Part shown: piece by piece, positions 20,685-30,251 of the stretch
Layout: every line of letters begins with the position of its first letter
Position numbering within the stretch: position 1 is the first letter of the stretch
Translations under genes and position numbers: made by a program
Assembly (NCBI GenBank): GCA_937121175.1
Contig: CAKZKD010000012.1
Coordinates: forward strand, 124,001-188,000
Length of the DNA: 64,000 bases
Direction of reading: 5' to 3'
Origin: an uncultured Flavobacteriales bacterium
GTDB lineage: Bacteria > Bacteroidota > Bacteroidia > Flavobacteriales_G > Salibacteraceae
The notes under the pieces: generated by a model
Database searches by the model: none
Seen by the model: only the letters and a program-made list of their open reading frames with translations
What the model was told of the DNA's origin: nothing

Positions 20685-21795
20685 AGTATTTCTATTTATC
20701 GGCCCTCGAAATGAGTTTGAATCTTTGGTTGAGAAAGAATCAGAAGGTGAAAAAAAAACTCTTTCAACATTAGTAAGGGAAATCGATGATGCTAAGCGTA
20801 ATCATCTTCATTTAACTACTGAAGAAGCGCAGAATTTAAAAGATGAAGAAAAAACTATCATAGAAAATCTTGTAGTTTATTCCAACGAATACTCAAGCGT
20901 TAATGAACATGTAATTTTCAATATTGAAGGCTTTTTATCAAGAGTAAAAATTGGTAAAATGTTTTTTCAGAATCCACCAAAGGTATTACACGACAAAATA
21001 GAGAACTCATATAATGAGTTTGTTTTAAAAAGTTTTGAGTATCCAGTTTTATCACAAAATACCTTAGCCAAGATAAATACTGAATTTAACGCTGTGATTA
21101 TTGGCCAAAATCATGTAAAAGAAAAGTTACTAAAGGCCTTTATACCTCAAATCTATAGCGAAAATAGTAAGCCATTGATAATAATGTTTTTTGGCCCATC
21201 AGGCGTCGGAAAAACAGAAGCAGCGAAGTTTATTTCCCAACAATTGGGTGGGAAAATCCTTAGAAAACAAATGTCAATGTTTCAGAGTACTGACTTCATG
21301 TCCTATTTATTCGGTGGCACAATTCACGATAAATGTTTTGCAAGAGACCTTTTAGACAGAGAAACTAATGTCATTTTGCTAGATGAGTTTGACAAAGCAA
21401 ATACAGTTTTTCATTCTGCATTTTACCAATTATTTGATGAAGGACTTTTTGTTGACAGCAATTACTCTGTCAATGTCGGAAACCCTGTAATCATTTGCAC
21501 TTCAAATTATACAAGTCTGGAAGAAATCAAAAAGCATTTAGGAGACCCTATATATTCTCGGTTTGATTCATTCATTGAGTTTGAGGATCTTTCACCAACA
21601 GATGCACTGGAAATAGTAAATAAAATTGCACACTCAGAATACGGCAAATTAAATGCGGAAGCTAAAGGTTTTGTAGACCGCAATAAGATCATTGAACTTT
21701 TTACGGAACATGCTGATGACTTAAAAAACGTTAGAACAATTCAATCTTTAATTAAAGAACTTATTGCCGAGCAAATTCTTAGGAGAATAATATAA
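20677..21795 (+). CDS. Clp-type (AAA_2) AAA+ ATPase with distinct N-terminal domain
   Basis: GPSGVGKT Walker A, VILLDEFDKA Walker B, IICTSN sensor 1, YSRFDSFIEF arginine-finger-like. Confidence 0.88.
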   Translation: MNKVFLFIGPRNEFESLVEKESEGEKKTLSTLVREIDDAKRNHLHLTTEEAQNLKDEEKTIIENLVVYSNEYSSVNEHVIFNIEGFLSRVKIGKMFFQNPPKVLHDKIENSYNEFVLKSFEYPVLSQNTLAKINTEFNAVIIGQNHVKEKLLKAFIPQIYSENSKPLIIMFFGPSGVGKTEAAKFISQQLGGKILRKQMSMFQSTDFMSYLFGGTIHDKCFARDLLDRETNVILLDEFDKANTVFHSAFYQLFDEGLFVDSNYSVNVGNPVIICTSNYTSLEEIKKHLGDPIYSRFDSFIEFEDLSPTDALEIVNKIAHSEYGKLNAEAKGFVDRNKIIELFTEHADDLKNVRTIQSLIKELIAEQILRRII

Positions 21796-21845
21796 AAATT
21801 ACCATCAGCATGCTTTATGGTTAATACAAACAAAAAACCTCACGA

Positions 21846-22262
21846 ATGAACCCCATAAAACCTCAACAATTCTTTGAAGCCTGCGTAATTGGTGACCCAA
21901 AAACCGTCAAACAATTTATTCAAGAAAATCAACACGATATCGACGTAAAAAACGAAAAGGGCTGGACAGGGTTAATCATGGCTTGTTTTAATGAAAACAC
22001 GGAGATAGCCAAATTGCTTATTGAGAACGGAGCCGACATCAATGCAACCAACGAAAAAGGAACCACCGTATTTATGTATGCCAAAACCCCAATTCAGAGC
22101 AAACAACACGACACCAATTTCCTAGATTACTTATTGAGGAACGGAGCAGACATTAACGCGTTTGACGAAAAAGGAAAAACTGTTTTGGATTACGTTACCG
22201 AAAATGGATTTCACGAATTATCAGCATGGATGATAAAAAAAGGAGCGAAATCTGGGAATTAA
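21846..22262 (+). CDS. ankyrin-repeat protein
   Basis: KGWTGLIMACFNENTEIAKLLIENGADINATNEKG; LLRNGADINAFDEKGKTVLDY. Confidence 0.88.
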   Translation: MNPIKPQQFFEACVIGDPKTVKQFIQENQHDIDVKNEKGWTGLIMACFNENTEIAKLLIENGADINATNEKGTTVFMYAKTPIQSKQHDTNFLDYLLRNGADINAFDEKGKTVLDYVTENGFHELSAWMIKKGAKSGN

Positions 22263-22358
22263 GCCAACCAATACGTTCTGGTAACTCCTAATTATTCGTG
22301 TTTAATCTTTTACATTCAATGGTAAATTCAGATACGAATTGACAAGAAAACAACCATA

Positions 22359-22505
22359 GGAATAACCAACGGAATAACTCCCGGAATAACCAACGGAATA
22401 TACCTGACTAAAAACCACAAAAACCCTTTAAAATAAAAAGATAACACTACGGAACAACCAACGGAATAACCCCATTAAAAAGCACTGGAATACCTACGGA
22501 AATTC
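22359..22505. repeat. Degenerate 12-bp tandem/interspersed repeat (GGAATAACCAAC)
   Basis: Units at 22359, 22371, 22383, 22395, again at 22451, 22463, decayed near 22487 and 22498. Confidence 0.75.
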
Positions 22506-22571
22506 TTACTTCTTTGGGATAATTAATTCAGGCGTCTTGTGGAAAACAGCCTTTAGGAAAAGTACTCTCCA

Positions 22572-24551
22572 CTAAAACCTCACTCCTACCTGAAAACTCA
22601 CCCAATCGTTCGTCTGAACAACAGTATAATCGTTGGTGTTGGCATTGCCCACCCAATGATTTAATCTGCTTTGCGTATTAATGTCTTCAACAAAATAGTT
22701 AAACGCGGCTCCTCCAAACAATTCAAAATGCTTGTGAAAACGGTAAGTTAAGTTCCATTCAAATTTTCCGAGCATATTAAACCGTTGGTTCGGCCCATCA
22801 AATTGATTAACGTTTCCGACCAACAGATTAATATCGGTGCTCACTTTTTCTTTGTACAAATTAAACGAAGAGCCTAAACCAAAAGCTGCGCTCCACAATT
22901 GGTCGTTTGAACGTTCAGAAAAACTTGCACGCCAAATGGTATAAAAATGCTGGATACCCGACTTAAACGAGTAATTAAACGCCATTAAATCCGTGGTCAT
23001 AAATTCATTTTTTATATACCCACTTCTAATGATGTTTACCAACCCAATGGGAAATCCTTTGAGCGAATCGGAAATATTGATAATACCGATTTGTGTTCCG
23101 TTCACTTTTTTAGCCACGTTTATAAACCCAGCAATTTGACCACCATTTACGGTTCCTCGTGCGGTATTTATAAAACCTGAAATTTGAAAACCGTCGATGC
23201 CTTTGTTAGCAAAGTTGCCAAAGCCCGCTATTTGAGGACCGCTTATATTCGTATCGGCATAGTTTCCAAATCCTGCTATTTGAGCACCTATTATTTCTGC
23301 GCCAGCGTAGTTCCCAAATCCAGCGGCTTGAATTCCAACGAGTTTACCTGCATTAAAATTCCCGAAACCAGCTAATTGCCCACCCTGAATTTCCATAGCC
23401 ATGTTCCCAAAACCTGCCGCTTGTAATCCAAGGATACTATCCGTAGCCATATTTCCGAAACCAGCAAACTGTCCACCTTGAACGTAATCTGTAGTTAAAT
23501 TCGCAAACCCGGCAATCTGGGCACCAATTACCGTATCGGTGACCGAATTGCTAAACCCCGCCACTTGCAGCCCATCTACCCTTCCATAATTATGATTTAA
23601 AAATCCAGCTATTTGAAGTCCTTCGGTGTTTCGACCCACAATATTTCCGAAACCACTGATTTGAGCACCCTTTACATCTTCTTCAATAATGTTGAGAACA
23701 CCACCCAACTCAAAACCATCTACACCATGGTTATACCCCGCCAATACATTGAATGACAACTTATTATCTACAATACCACTTAAATTACCATTAGTCCCTA
23801 TTTTTGGTAACAGGGAAACTTGCCAAGACCTATCTTGAAAAAACTCCACCAAATCATCGGTAATTTTTCGCTGCTCTTTATCGACCACAGCATTTGCAAA
23901 AGCACTCTGCTCTAACCCAGGTTTTGGGGTTACCGTAACTATTGGCTCAGAACTTTTGGTTGGAATTTTATCGATAGCATTCAATTTAAGTCCTACATCA
24001 ATCGTTAGGTTTTCTTTGGGTTCAATAACCACAATCTCTGAACCGTAATCCTTAGTATTAAATACCACTTCAATAAATTCTTTTTTAGTCTCCACAGACA
24101 TGGAGTACGAACCGTTGGCATTGGTTTGTGTCACTGCCTTTGAACCAATAACATGAACGGTGGTATTTTCTAAAGGCAACTTGGTCATATAATCTTTCAC
24201 CGTTCCTGCGAAAACTACTGTTCTCTTTGGTACCTTTTTCACACCTGTGGAACGAATAATTATGTGATTCCCTTTTTCTATTAAGTCCACTTTTTCTTTA
24301 AGCACATCTTGCACTATGTTCTCAACAGTTTCATCGATAAACGATAAACTCACCAAACTATCTACAGGAAATTTAGCGGTGTTGTATGAAAACTGTACAG
24401 CTAATTTTTCTTCCAACTGAATCAAGGATTGCTCTACCGTTATGTCCTTGAAATTAATGGTAAGTTTTTGATTCAACTTATTTTGAGCCAGTACGTTGAC
24501 AGAAACTACAACGCACGCCAAAGAGCAGAGTATGTTATTTACACCCCTCAC
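22572..24551 (-). CDS. STN + carboxypeptidase-regulatory-like domain + GFGN-repeat (LA_2272-like) outer surface protein
   Basis: STN-like N-terminus (LNQKLTINFKDITVEQSLIQLEEKL), VFAGTVKDYMTKLPLENTTV, then repeated xQIAGFGN; aromatic C-terminus NDWVSFQVGVRF. Confidence 0.78.
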   Translation of the reverse strand: MRGVNNILCSLACVVVSVNVLAQNKLNQKLTINFKDITVEQSLIQLEEKLAVQFSYNTAKFPVDSLVSLSFIDETVENIVQDVLKEKVDLIEKGNHIIIRSTGVKKVPKRTVVFAGTVKDYMTKLPLENTTVHVIGSKAVTQTNANGSYSMSVETKKEFIEVVFNTKDYGSEIVVIEPKENLTIDVGLKLNAIDKIPTKSSEPIVTVTPKPGLEQSAFANAVVDKEQRKITDDLVEFFQDRSWQVSLLPKIGTNGNLSGIVDNKLSFNVLAGYNHGVDGFELGGVLNIIEEDVKGAQISGFGNIVGRNTEGLQIAGFLNHNYGRVDGLQVAGFSNSVTDTVIGAQIAGFANLTTDYVQGGQFAGFGNMATDSILGLQAAGFGNMAMEIQGGQLAGFGNFNAGKLVGIQAAGFGNYAGAEIIGAQIAGFGNYADTNISGPQIAGFGNFANKGIDGFQISGFINTARGTVNGGQIAGFINVAKKVNGTQIGIINISDSLKGFPIGLVNIIRSGYIKNEFMTTDLMAFNYSFKSGIQHFYTIWRASFSERSNDQLWSAAFGLGSSFNLYKEKVSTDINLLVGNVNQFDGPNQRFNMLGKFEWNLTYRFHKHFELFGGAAFNYFVEDINTQSRLNHWVGNANTNDYTVVQTNDWVSFQVGVRF

Positions 24552-25518
24552 CAGTAATGGTAATCTTTTTACCCTTCTGGATAATTTCTAACTGAAACGT
24601 AGATTGAATAACGTCCAATACATCTTCTAACTCTTGGTCTTCGAATTGCGCAGTAAGTTGACAGTATTCGATATCTTCATTGCTCAATTCAATCTCCACA
24701 CCATAAGTCGCTTCAAGCACTTTAAAGGCATTACTCAAATACGTTCTTCTGAAAACCAGCGTTCTTGTTTTCCAAGCAAAATCATTCTCGTCAAACGCTA
24801 AGTTTTCAAATGACTTTTTATTGTTTCTAAATATAATGCGCTCTCCTTTAGCAAGCTTTCTGGTATTGTTTGGTGCAGAAATATCCGTCACTTCAACAAT
24901 TCCTGTTGCAACCGTTACCACAACGCTGTCTTCATTTTCATCTACATTGAACGAAGTACCCAAAACACGTACTTCAACCAAATCGGTTTCTATTACAAAT
25001 GGCTTTGTCTTATCTTTTGCAATGTCAAAAAATGCTTCACCATCCAACTCTACTCTACGTTCCTTATCGTTAAATGAAGAGGTAACTTGCAAACTAGAAG
25101 CCGCATTTAAATCAATAAAAGAACCATCCTGCAACGCAACTGCAAGCTGAATTCCATCAGCAGAGTAGGTCGTTCCTGCATTAAAGAAGTAGAATCCAGC
25201 AATGGAAACCAACAAGGCAAAACTGGCCGCAACGGCTAGTTGATTTACCCAAGTGCGTTTTCTATTTATTGAAATTGTAGGCTTTTTATCAAAGGCCAAA
25301 CGCTGAGATACTTTTTGCCATGCAGCATTCGTATCCACTTTAATGGGTTGATTACTTGCAAACCAAGTGCGTTCGTATTCAACATAGGCATCACGATTGG
25401 CAGCGGATGCAAGCTTCCATTGGTTCAACTGCTCCAATTCTTCTGGGGTAATATTCCCAGACAATTGCTTTGCAATTAAACCTTCGATTGCTTCCTTATT
25501 TTCGTCGTTAATGCTCAT
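24535..25518 (-). CDS. FecR family anti-sigma factor
   Basis: FecR core (LQDGSFIDLNAASSLQV, VELDGEAFFDIAKDKTKPFVIET, VRVLGTSFNV) and C-terminal DUF4974-like region. Confidence 0.93.
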   Translation of the reverse strand: MSINDENKEAIEGLIAKQLSGNITPEELEQLNQWKLASAANRDAYVEYERTWFASNQPIKVDTNAAWQKVSQRLAFDKKPTISINRKRTWVNQLAVAASFALLVSIAGFYFFNAGTTYSADGIQLAVALQDGSFIDLNAASSLQVTSSFNDKERRVELDGEAFFDIAKDKTKPFVIETDLVEVRVLGTSFNVDENEDSVVVTVATGIVEVTDISAPNNTRKLAKGERIIFRNNKKSFENLAFDENDFAWKTRTLVFRRTYLSNAFKVLEATYGVEIELSNEDIEYCQLTAQFEDQELEDVLDVIQSTFQLEIIQKGKKITITGEGCK

Positions 25519-25553
25519 TATTTCCCTTATGACAACTTACAAATGAAATACCC

Positions 25554-26192
25554 CTACTTACTTTTAAAATAAAAATGAATTAACGTAATAATTAAAGTAA
25601 TGTACTTACCCATTTCTGTCCGGAGATAGCCAAGGGCCTTACTCATGTGAATTTCTACGGTTTTCACAGAAATATTTAATTGTTCAGCAATTTCACGGTA
25701 TTTTAAGCCTTCGTACCTACTCATTTTAAATACTTTCTGCCGCACGGTTGGCATAGCCTCAATGGCATCTTGAATTTTTGAAATCCGCTCATCGGTTTGG
25801 TCATCGTCGTCCGCTATTTCCTCTAGTTCGTTTTGGTATTGGTTGTGCGATTTGTATTCTTCTCTCACTTTTAAGTGCTTCAAGGCATTAAGACACTTAT
25901 TCCGCACCGCTCTGTAACAGTAACTCTTAAAAGCTTCAATTTGAATGGTTTCGCGCTGTTCCCAAATAGCACAGAATAATTCCTGTACAATTTCTTCTGC
26001 AGCCATGTCTTCTTCCATAAACTGAAAACCATAGGAACAAAGAGCCTGATAATACTTCTTGAAAAGCACCTCAAATGAACGTTGATTACCAGCAACCACT
26101 GCCGCAAACAATTCCCTATCGTCTTTCTGTAAGTCTGCTAAATTCAAAATCTGATGCGAAGTAATACAAATGTGTTTGGGTGACCCGACCAC
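25554..26192 (-). CDS. ECF RNA polymerase sigma-70 factor (Bacteroidetes type)
   Basis: FEVLFKKYYQALCSYGFQF, EEIVQELFCAIWEQRE, YEGLKYREIAEQLNISVKTVEIHMSKAL. Confidence 0.93.
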   Translation of the reverse strand: MVGSPKHICITSHQILNLADLQKDDRELFAAVVAGNQRSFEVLFKKYYQALCSYGFQFMEEDMAAEEIVQELFCAIWEQRETIQIEAFKSYCYRAVRNKCLNALKHLKVREEYKSHNQYQNELEEIADDDDQTDERISKIQDAIEAMPTVRQKVFKMSRYEGLKYREIAEQLNISVKTVEIHMSKALGYLRTEMGKYITLIITLIHFYFKSK

Positions 26193-26333
26193 ACATCATT
26201 AAAGTTCTCAACTTAGTGTCCACAGAAAGCATTGTTCTGCGGGTCTATTTTAACGAATTGGCGCTAATGCATTCGGTCGTCATACTGAATTTAGTTCATC
26301 ATCTCTTCCAATTTTTATATTTGAACTCAGATT

Positions 26334-26651
26334 ATGGAAAATGAAAAATACCAAGAAATAGGAAAAGCGTTGGCCGAGCAACATGGAACTAACATGGGGC
26401 AACTATTCGGAAAGCCTTGCATCAAGTTGGACAATAAAGCATTTGCTGCCTTTTTTAAGGGTGAAATGGTTTTTAAATTGGGCAAAGAAGAAATTGCATT
26501 ACTCTCTTCCAAATATGAAGGCAGCCAAAATTGGGATCCTTCTGGTAAAAAGAGACCTATGAAAGATTGGCTCCAAGTTCCTATTGAATATGAATCGGAT
26601 TGGTCAATTCTTGCCTTACAAGCATTGAATTTTTTGAAGAATAGTAAGTAA
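26334..26651 (+). CDS. TfoX/Sxy N-terminal-domain-like small protein
   Basis: GQLFGKPCIKLDNKAFAAFFKGEMVFKL ... PMKDWLQVP. Confidence 0.55.
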   Translation: MENEKYQEIGKALAEQHGTNMGQLFGKPCIKLDNKAFAAFFKGEMVFKLGKEEIALLSSKYEGSQNWDPSGKKRPMKDWLQVPIEYESDWSILALQALNFLKNSK

Positions 26652-26661
26652 TAGTGTTGAA

Positions 26662-28389
26662 ATGAAGGGCAAGCGAATATCTATTGTTGTTTGCATCATA
26701 GTTTCTTTGGTATTGATTCAATACCGACTCATTCAACCTAATCTGGAAAAAGGCCCAGCTCTAAATGTGCTGAGTTGGGATGCCTTTGGTTATTACATGT
26801 TTTTACCAGGCATTTTCATTTATAACGATATAACTGAATACAGCTGGAGACATGAAATTCAAGATAAATACAATGCTCTTGGTAGTGATTTTTATCAAGC
26901 GCGGCAAGCCGATAATGGAAACTATGTAGGCAAGTATTTGACAGGAGTCGCTATTTTAGAACTTCCCTTCTTTTTTATTGGCCATACCATTGCAATTAAC
27001 TCACATTACCACGCCGACGGATTCTCACCGCCATATCAGTATTCTATAGCGTTTGGAGCAATATTCTATTGCATACTTGCTTTATTCCTGTTGCGCAAGG
27101 TGTTACTCAGATATTACAGCGACAAAGCTGTTGCACTGAGCATCTTTCTTTTGGTATTGGCTACCAACTTCGTGCAATTTGTTTCTGTTGATAGTGCCCA
27201 AAGCCATGCGTTTATTTTTCCATTGTATGTCCTAATCCTTTACCTCACCATTAGATGGCACGAACGACCTAGAATAAAATGGGCGGCACTAATTGGTTTA
27301 ACCATAGGAATTGCAACCATTTCCAGACCTACTGAAGCCATTATGCTATTTATTCCTTTACTTTGGAATACGCACAATAAGCATAGCAAAGTGCTCAAAT
27401 GGCTACAAGTAAAACAATACGTTCACCATATTTATTGGGCAATCGGCTTTGGACTTATTGGCGTTTTACCTCAGTTAATTTATTGGAAAATTGTTTCTGG
27501 TGATTTTGTCTTTAACGTGGGTAGCAAATGGTACTTTCTAAATCCATTTTTTAGAGTCATTGTAGGGTTCGAAAACGGCTGGATGGTCTATACTCCCATT
27601 ACCATTTTATTCGTCGTTGGATTCTTTTTTATTAAAAAATTTCCTTTCCAAAAATCCGTTATAACCTTCTGTTTATTAAATATTTGGATTATCACCGCTT
27701 GGTCAGATTGGCAATACGGCGCCACCTACTCTACTCGGGCTTTAGTTCAGAGTTATCCAATATTTGCTTTAGCATTTACCGCGGTGGTTGAACGTATTCT
27801 TCAACAAAAGTGGCGAGCATTATTTTTAGCTCTTGGAGCTTATCTCATTTTCGTAAATTTCTTTCAAATGGGGCAGTATTACAAAACCATTTTACATTAC
27901 CGTGATATGAATTTTCACTATTACGGTAGAATTTACCTCAACAATTCCCCTACTCCACTAGACATGAGCTTAATGGATACCGACGAAGTTCTAGACGACT
28001 TGAAAGATTACGAGAAAGTGAAGTCAGCTGAGCTAAAAGAACCTGTACATCTTGAGCAAGTTGCCAATTACTCCAATTCTATTCTAGAACTAAAAGAGTT
28101 GAAGGCTAGCCCAGACACGTGGATAAGAATTCAGGCCGCAATTGAAACCAAGACAGGTTTTGGAGATACTTATCTCAATTGTAAAATAGCCAGCGGTAAT
28201 GTAAAAAAAGAAAAACGCATTCGTTTGTTCAATCCAATCAGTCAATCGGGTGTGCCTAATAATTATGAGTTTTTTGTGCAAGTCCCAAAGGAATTCAATG
28301 CAGCTGATGCAGCCGTCTATTTTACTACCGGCGAAAATTTAACTGCCACCCTGCACAAAATAGAACTCAGTCAATACATTCTGAAATGA
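26662..28389 (+). CDS. polytopic membrane glycosyltransferase-like protein
   Basis: Multiple TM segments, GT-C-like appearance. Confidence 0.5.
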   Translation: MKGKRISIVVCIIVSLVLIQYRLIQPNLEKGPALNVLSWDAFGYYMFLPGIFIYNDITEYSWRHEIQDKYNALGSDFYQARQADNGNYVGKYLTGVAILELPFFFIGHTIAINSHYHADGFSPPYQYSIAFGAIFYCILALFLLRKVLLRYYSDKAVALSIFLLVLATNFVQFVSVDSAQSHAFIFPLYVLILYLTIRWHERPRIKWAALIGLTIGIATISRPTEAIMLFIPLLWNTHNKHSKVLKWLQVKQYVHHIYWAIGFGLIGVLPQLIYWKIVSGDFVFNVGSKWYFLNPFFRVIVGFENGWMVYTPITILFVVGFFFIKKFPFQKSVITFCLLNIWIITAWSDWQYGATYSTRALVQSYPIFALAFTAVVERILQQKWRALFLALGAYLIFVNFFQMGQYYKTILHYRDMNFHYYGRIYLNNSPTPLDMSLMDTDEVLDDLKDYEKVKSAELKEPVHLEQVANYSNSILELKELKASPDTWIRIQAAIETKTGFGDTYLNCKIASGNVKKEKRIRLFNPISQSGVPNNYEFFVQVPKEFNAADAAVYFTTGENLTATLHKIELSQYILK

Positions 28390-28844
28390 AACTGAGAATT
28401 GAACGCACAAATTCCACCAATCCTGACTTCAAAAAATTGGTGAATGAACTTGACACTGAATTGAAAATTATTGACGGAGACGATCATGCATTTTACGACC
28501 AATTTAATGGCATTGAAAATTTAAGATATGTTATTGTTGGATACTTGGACAATATTCCAGTAGGTTGCGGAGCAATCAAACAGTACGACAACACTTCAGT
28601 TGAAGTAAAAAGAATGTTCGTTCCAAAAGAATTCAGAGGAAAAGGCATTGCAACTCAATTATTGACAGAATTGGAGATTTGGGCTAAAGAATTGAAATTC
28701 AGTAAAATAATTCTCGAAACTGGATTGAAGCAAAAAAACGCTGTTGCGCTTTATAAAAAGAATGATTACGCAAACATTCCGAATTACTCGCCTTATGAAA
28801 ATACTAAAACAAGTGTTTGTTTTCAGAAAATACTGATTTTGTAA
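28386..28844 (+). CDS. GNAT family N-acetyltransferase
   Basis: VEVKRMFVPKEFRGKGIATQLLTELE. Confidence 0.9.
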   Translation: MKLRIERTNSTNPDFKKLVNELDTELKIIDGDDHAFYDQFNGIENLRYVIVGYLDNIPVGCGAIKQYDNTSVEVKRMFVPKEFRGKGIATQLLTELEIWAKELKFSKIILETGLKQKNAVALYKKNDYANIPNYSPYENTKTSVCFQKILIL

Positions 28845-28875
28845 AACCAATTACAGCCATGGTTGTTTCAATTAT

Positions 28876-29154
28876 GTGCAGCAATTATCCGAAAGAAATC
28901 ACGACAGAATTATCGAAATGGCTTGGGAAGACCGAACGCCATTTGAGGCCATTGAATTTCAGTTTGGATTGGCAGAAAGTGATGTGATTAGGCTAATGCG
29001 CCGCACGCTGAAACCGAGATCCTTCCGACTATGGCGAAAACGAGTAAACAGCGGAGTAAGTGCAAAACATCTCAAAAAACGCAGCGTAGAAATCAATCGT
29101 TTTAAGTGCAGTAGACAACGTGCTATCTCTGGGAATAAAATATCCAAACGATGA
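28876..29154 (+). CDS. TIGR03643/DUF2805-like protein
   Basis: DRIIEMAWEDRTPFEAIEFQFGLAESDVIRLMRRTLKPRSFRLWRKRV. Confidence 0.85.
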   Translation: MQQLSERNHDRIIEMAWEDRTPFEAIEFQFGLAESDVIRLMRRTLKPRSFRLWRKRVNSGVSAKHLKKRSVEINRFKCSRQRAISGNKISKR

Positions 29155-30251
29155 ATTTTCCTACAACTTACGAGGCAATTCTAGAACGAATTAAACTGGT
29201 TGACCCGAAGAAATACGCCTCTACTCGAAATTTTGAAAACGGTGCAGTTACCTATTTGAGTCCGTATATTTCAAGAGGCGTAATTTCTACCAAACAAGTT
29301 TTTGAAGAACTAAAAAGTCGGGACCTTCCCTTCTCTACTATCGAAAAACTTACTCAGGAATTAGCTTGGCGAGATTACTGGCAGCAAGTCTGGATAGCCA
29401 AAGGAAATGAAATAGATTTTGATTTAAGAAACGAACAAAAGCCTGTCTCCAATCACCAAATACCAATTGCAATAACCAAAGGAAAAACAGGGGTTAATTC
29501 CATTGATAGCAGCATTCAGCAATTCTACAAAACGGGCTACATGCACAACCACATGAGGATGTACGTTGCAGCTGTTGCTTGCAATATGGCGCAATCGCGC
29601 TGGTTGCGGCCTGCACAATGGATGTATGCGCATCTACTCGACGGCGATTGGGCGAGCAATGCGCTAAGTTGGCAATGGGTAGCTGGTGCTAACTCAAACA
29701 AAAAATACGTCGCTAATCAAGAGATCATCAATAAGTATTTCAACAGCAACCAGCGCAACACTTTTCTGGATGTGCCTTATGATACGTTTAGTAACATGGA
29801 GACTCCAAAAGCTTTGGAAAATACTGAAGCCTTTGAACTCGAAACGGAACTAACCAACCTCCCTAGAAATGAGAGTCTAATAATTGACTCATCACTTCCT
29901 ACCCTTGTTTACAGCTACTACAATCTCGACCCTATCTGGAGAAATGAGGAAAAAGCAAATCGAATTCTACTCCTAGAGCCGAGTTTCTTCAAAAAATATC
30001 CTGTAGCTCAAAAACCACTAAACTTCGCTTTGGAATTATCCAAAAACATAAATAATCTGCAGGTTTTTGTTGGTGAATTTTCCGATTTGAAAACACAATT
30101 AGGCAAAACCCAAATCTTCTACAAAGAACATCCAACAAACTGCCATTTTGAAGGAAGTGAAGATGCTCGAGATTGGATGTTTTCGGTTACAGGTTACTAT
30201 CGTTCGTTTTTTGCTTTTTGGAAAAAGTGTAAAAAAGAGCTCAACGTTTGA
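29151..30251 (+). CDS. FAD-binding photolyase/cryptochrome-like protein, apparently inverted domain order
   Basis: FAD-domain motifs ([46 protein letters not shown]) at N-terminus; alpha/beta-like segment at C-terminus. Confidence 0.8.
   Translation: MNFPTTYEAILERIKLVDPKKYASTRNFENGAVTYLSPYISRGVISTKQVFEELKSRDLPFSTIEKLTQELAWRDYWQQVWIAKGNEIDFDLRNEQKPVSNHQIPIAITKGKTGVNSIDSSIQQFYKTGYMHNHMRMYVAAVACNMAQSRWLRPAQWMYAHLLDGDWASNALSWQWVAGANSNKKYVANQEIINKYFNSNQRNTFLDVPYDTFSNMETPKALENTEAFELETELTNLPRNESLIIDSSLPTLVYSYYNLDPIWRNEEKANRILLLEPSFFKKYPVAQKPLNFALELSKNINNLQVFVGEFSDLKTQLGKTQIFYKEHPTNCHFEGSEDARDWMFSVTGYYRSFFAFWKKCKKELNV

Noticed and set aside
22359-22505. CRISPR array interpretation of the intergenic repeat
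   Set aside because: Repeat unit is 12 bp, degenerate, without unique spacers or cas genes.
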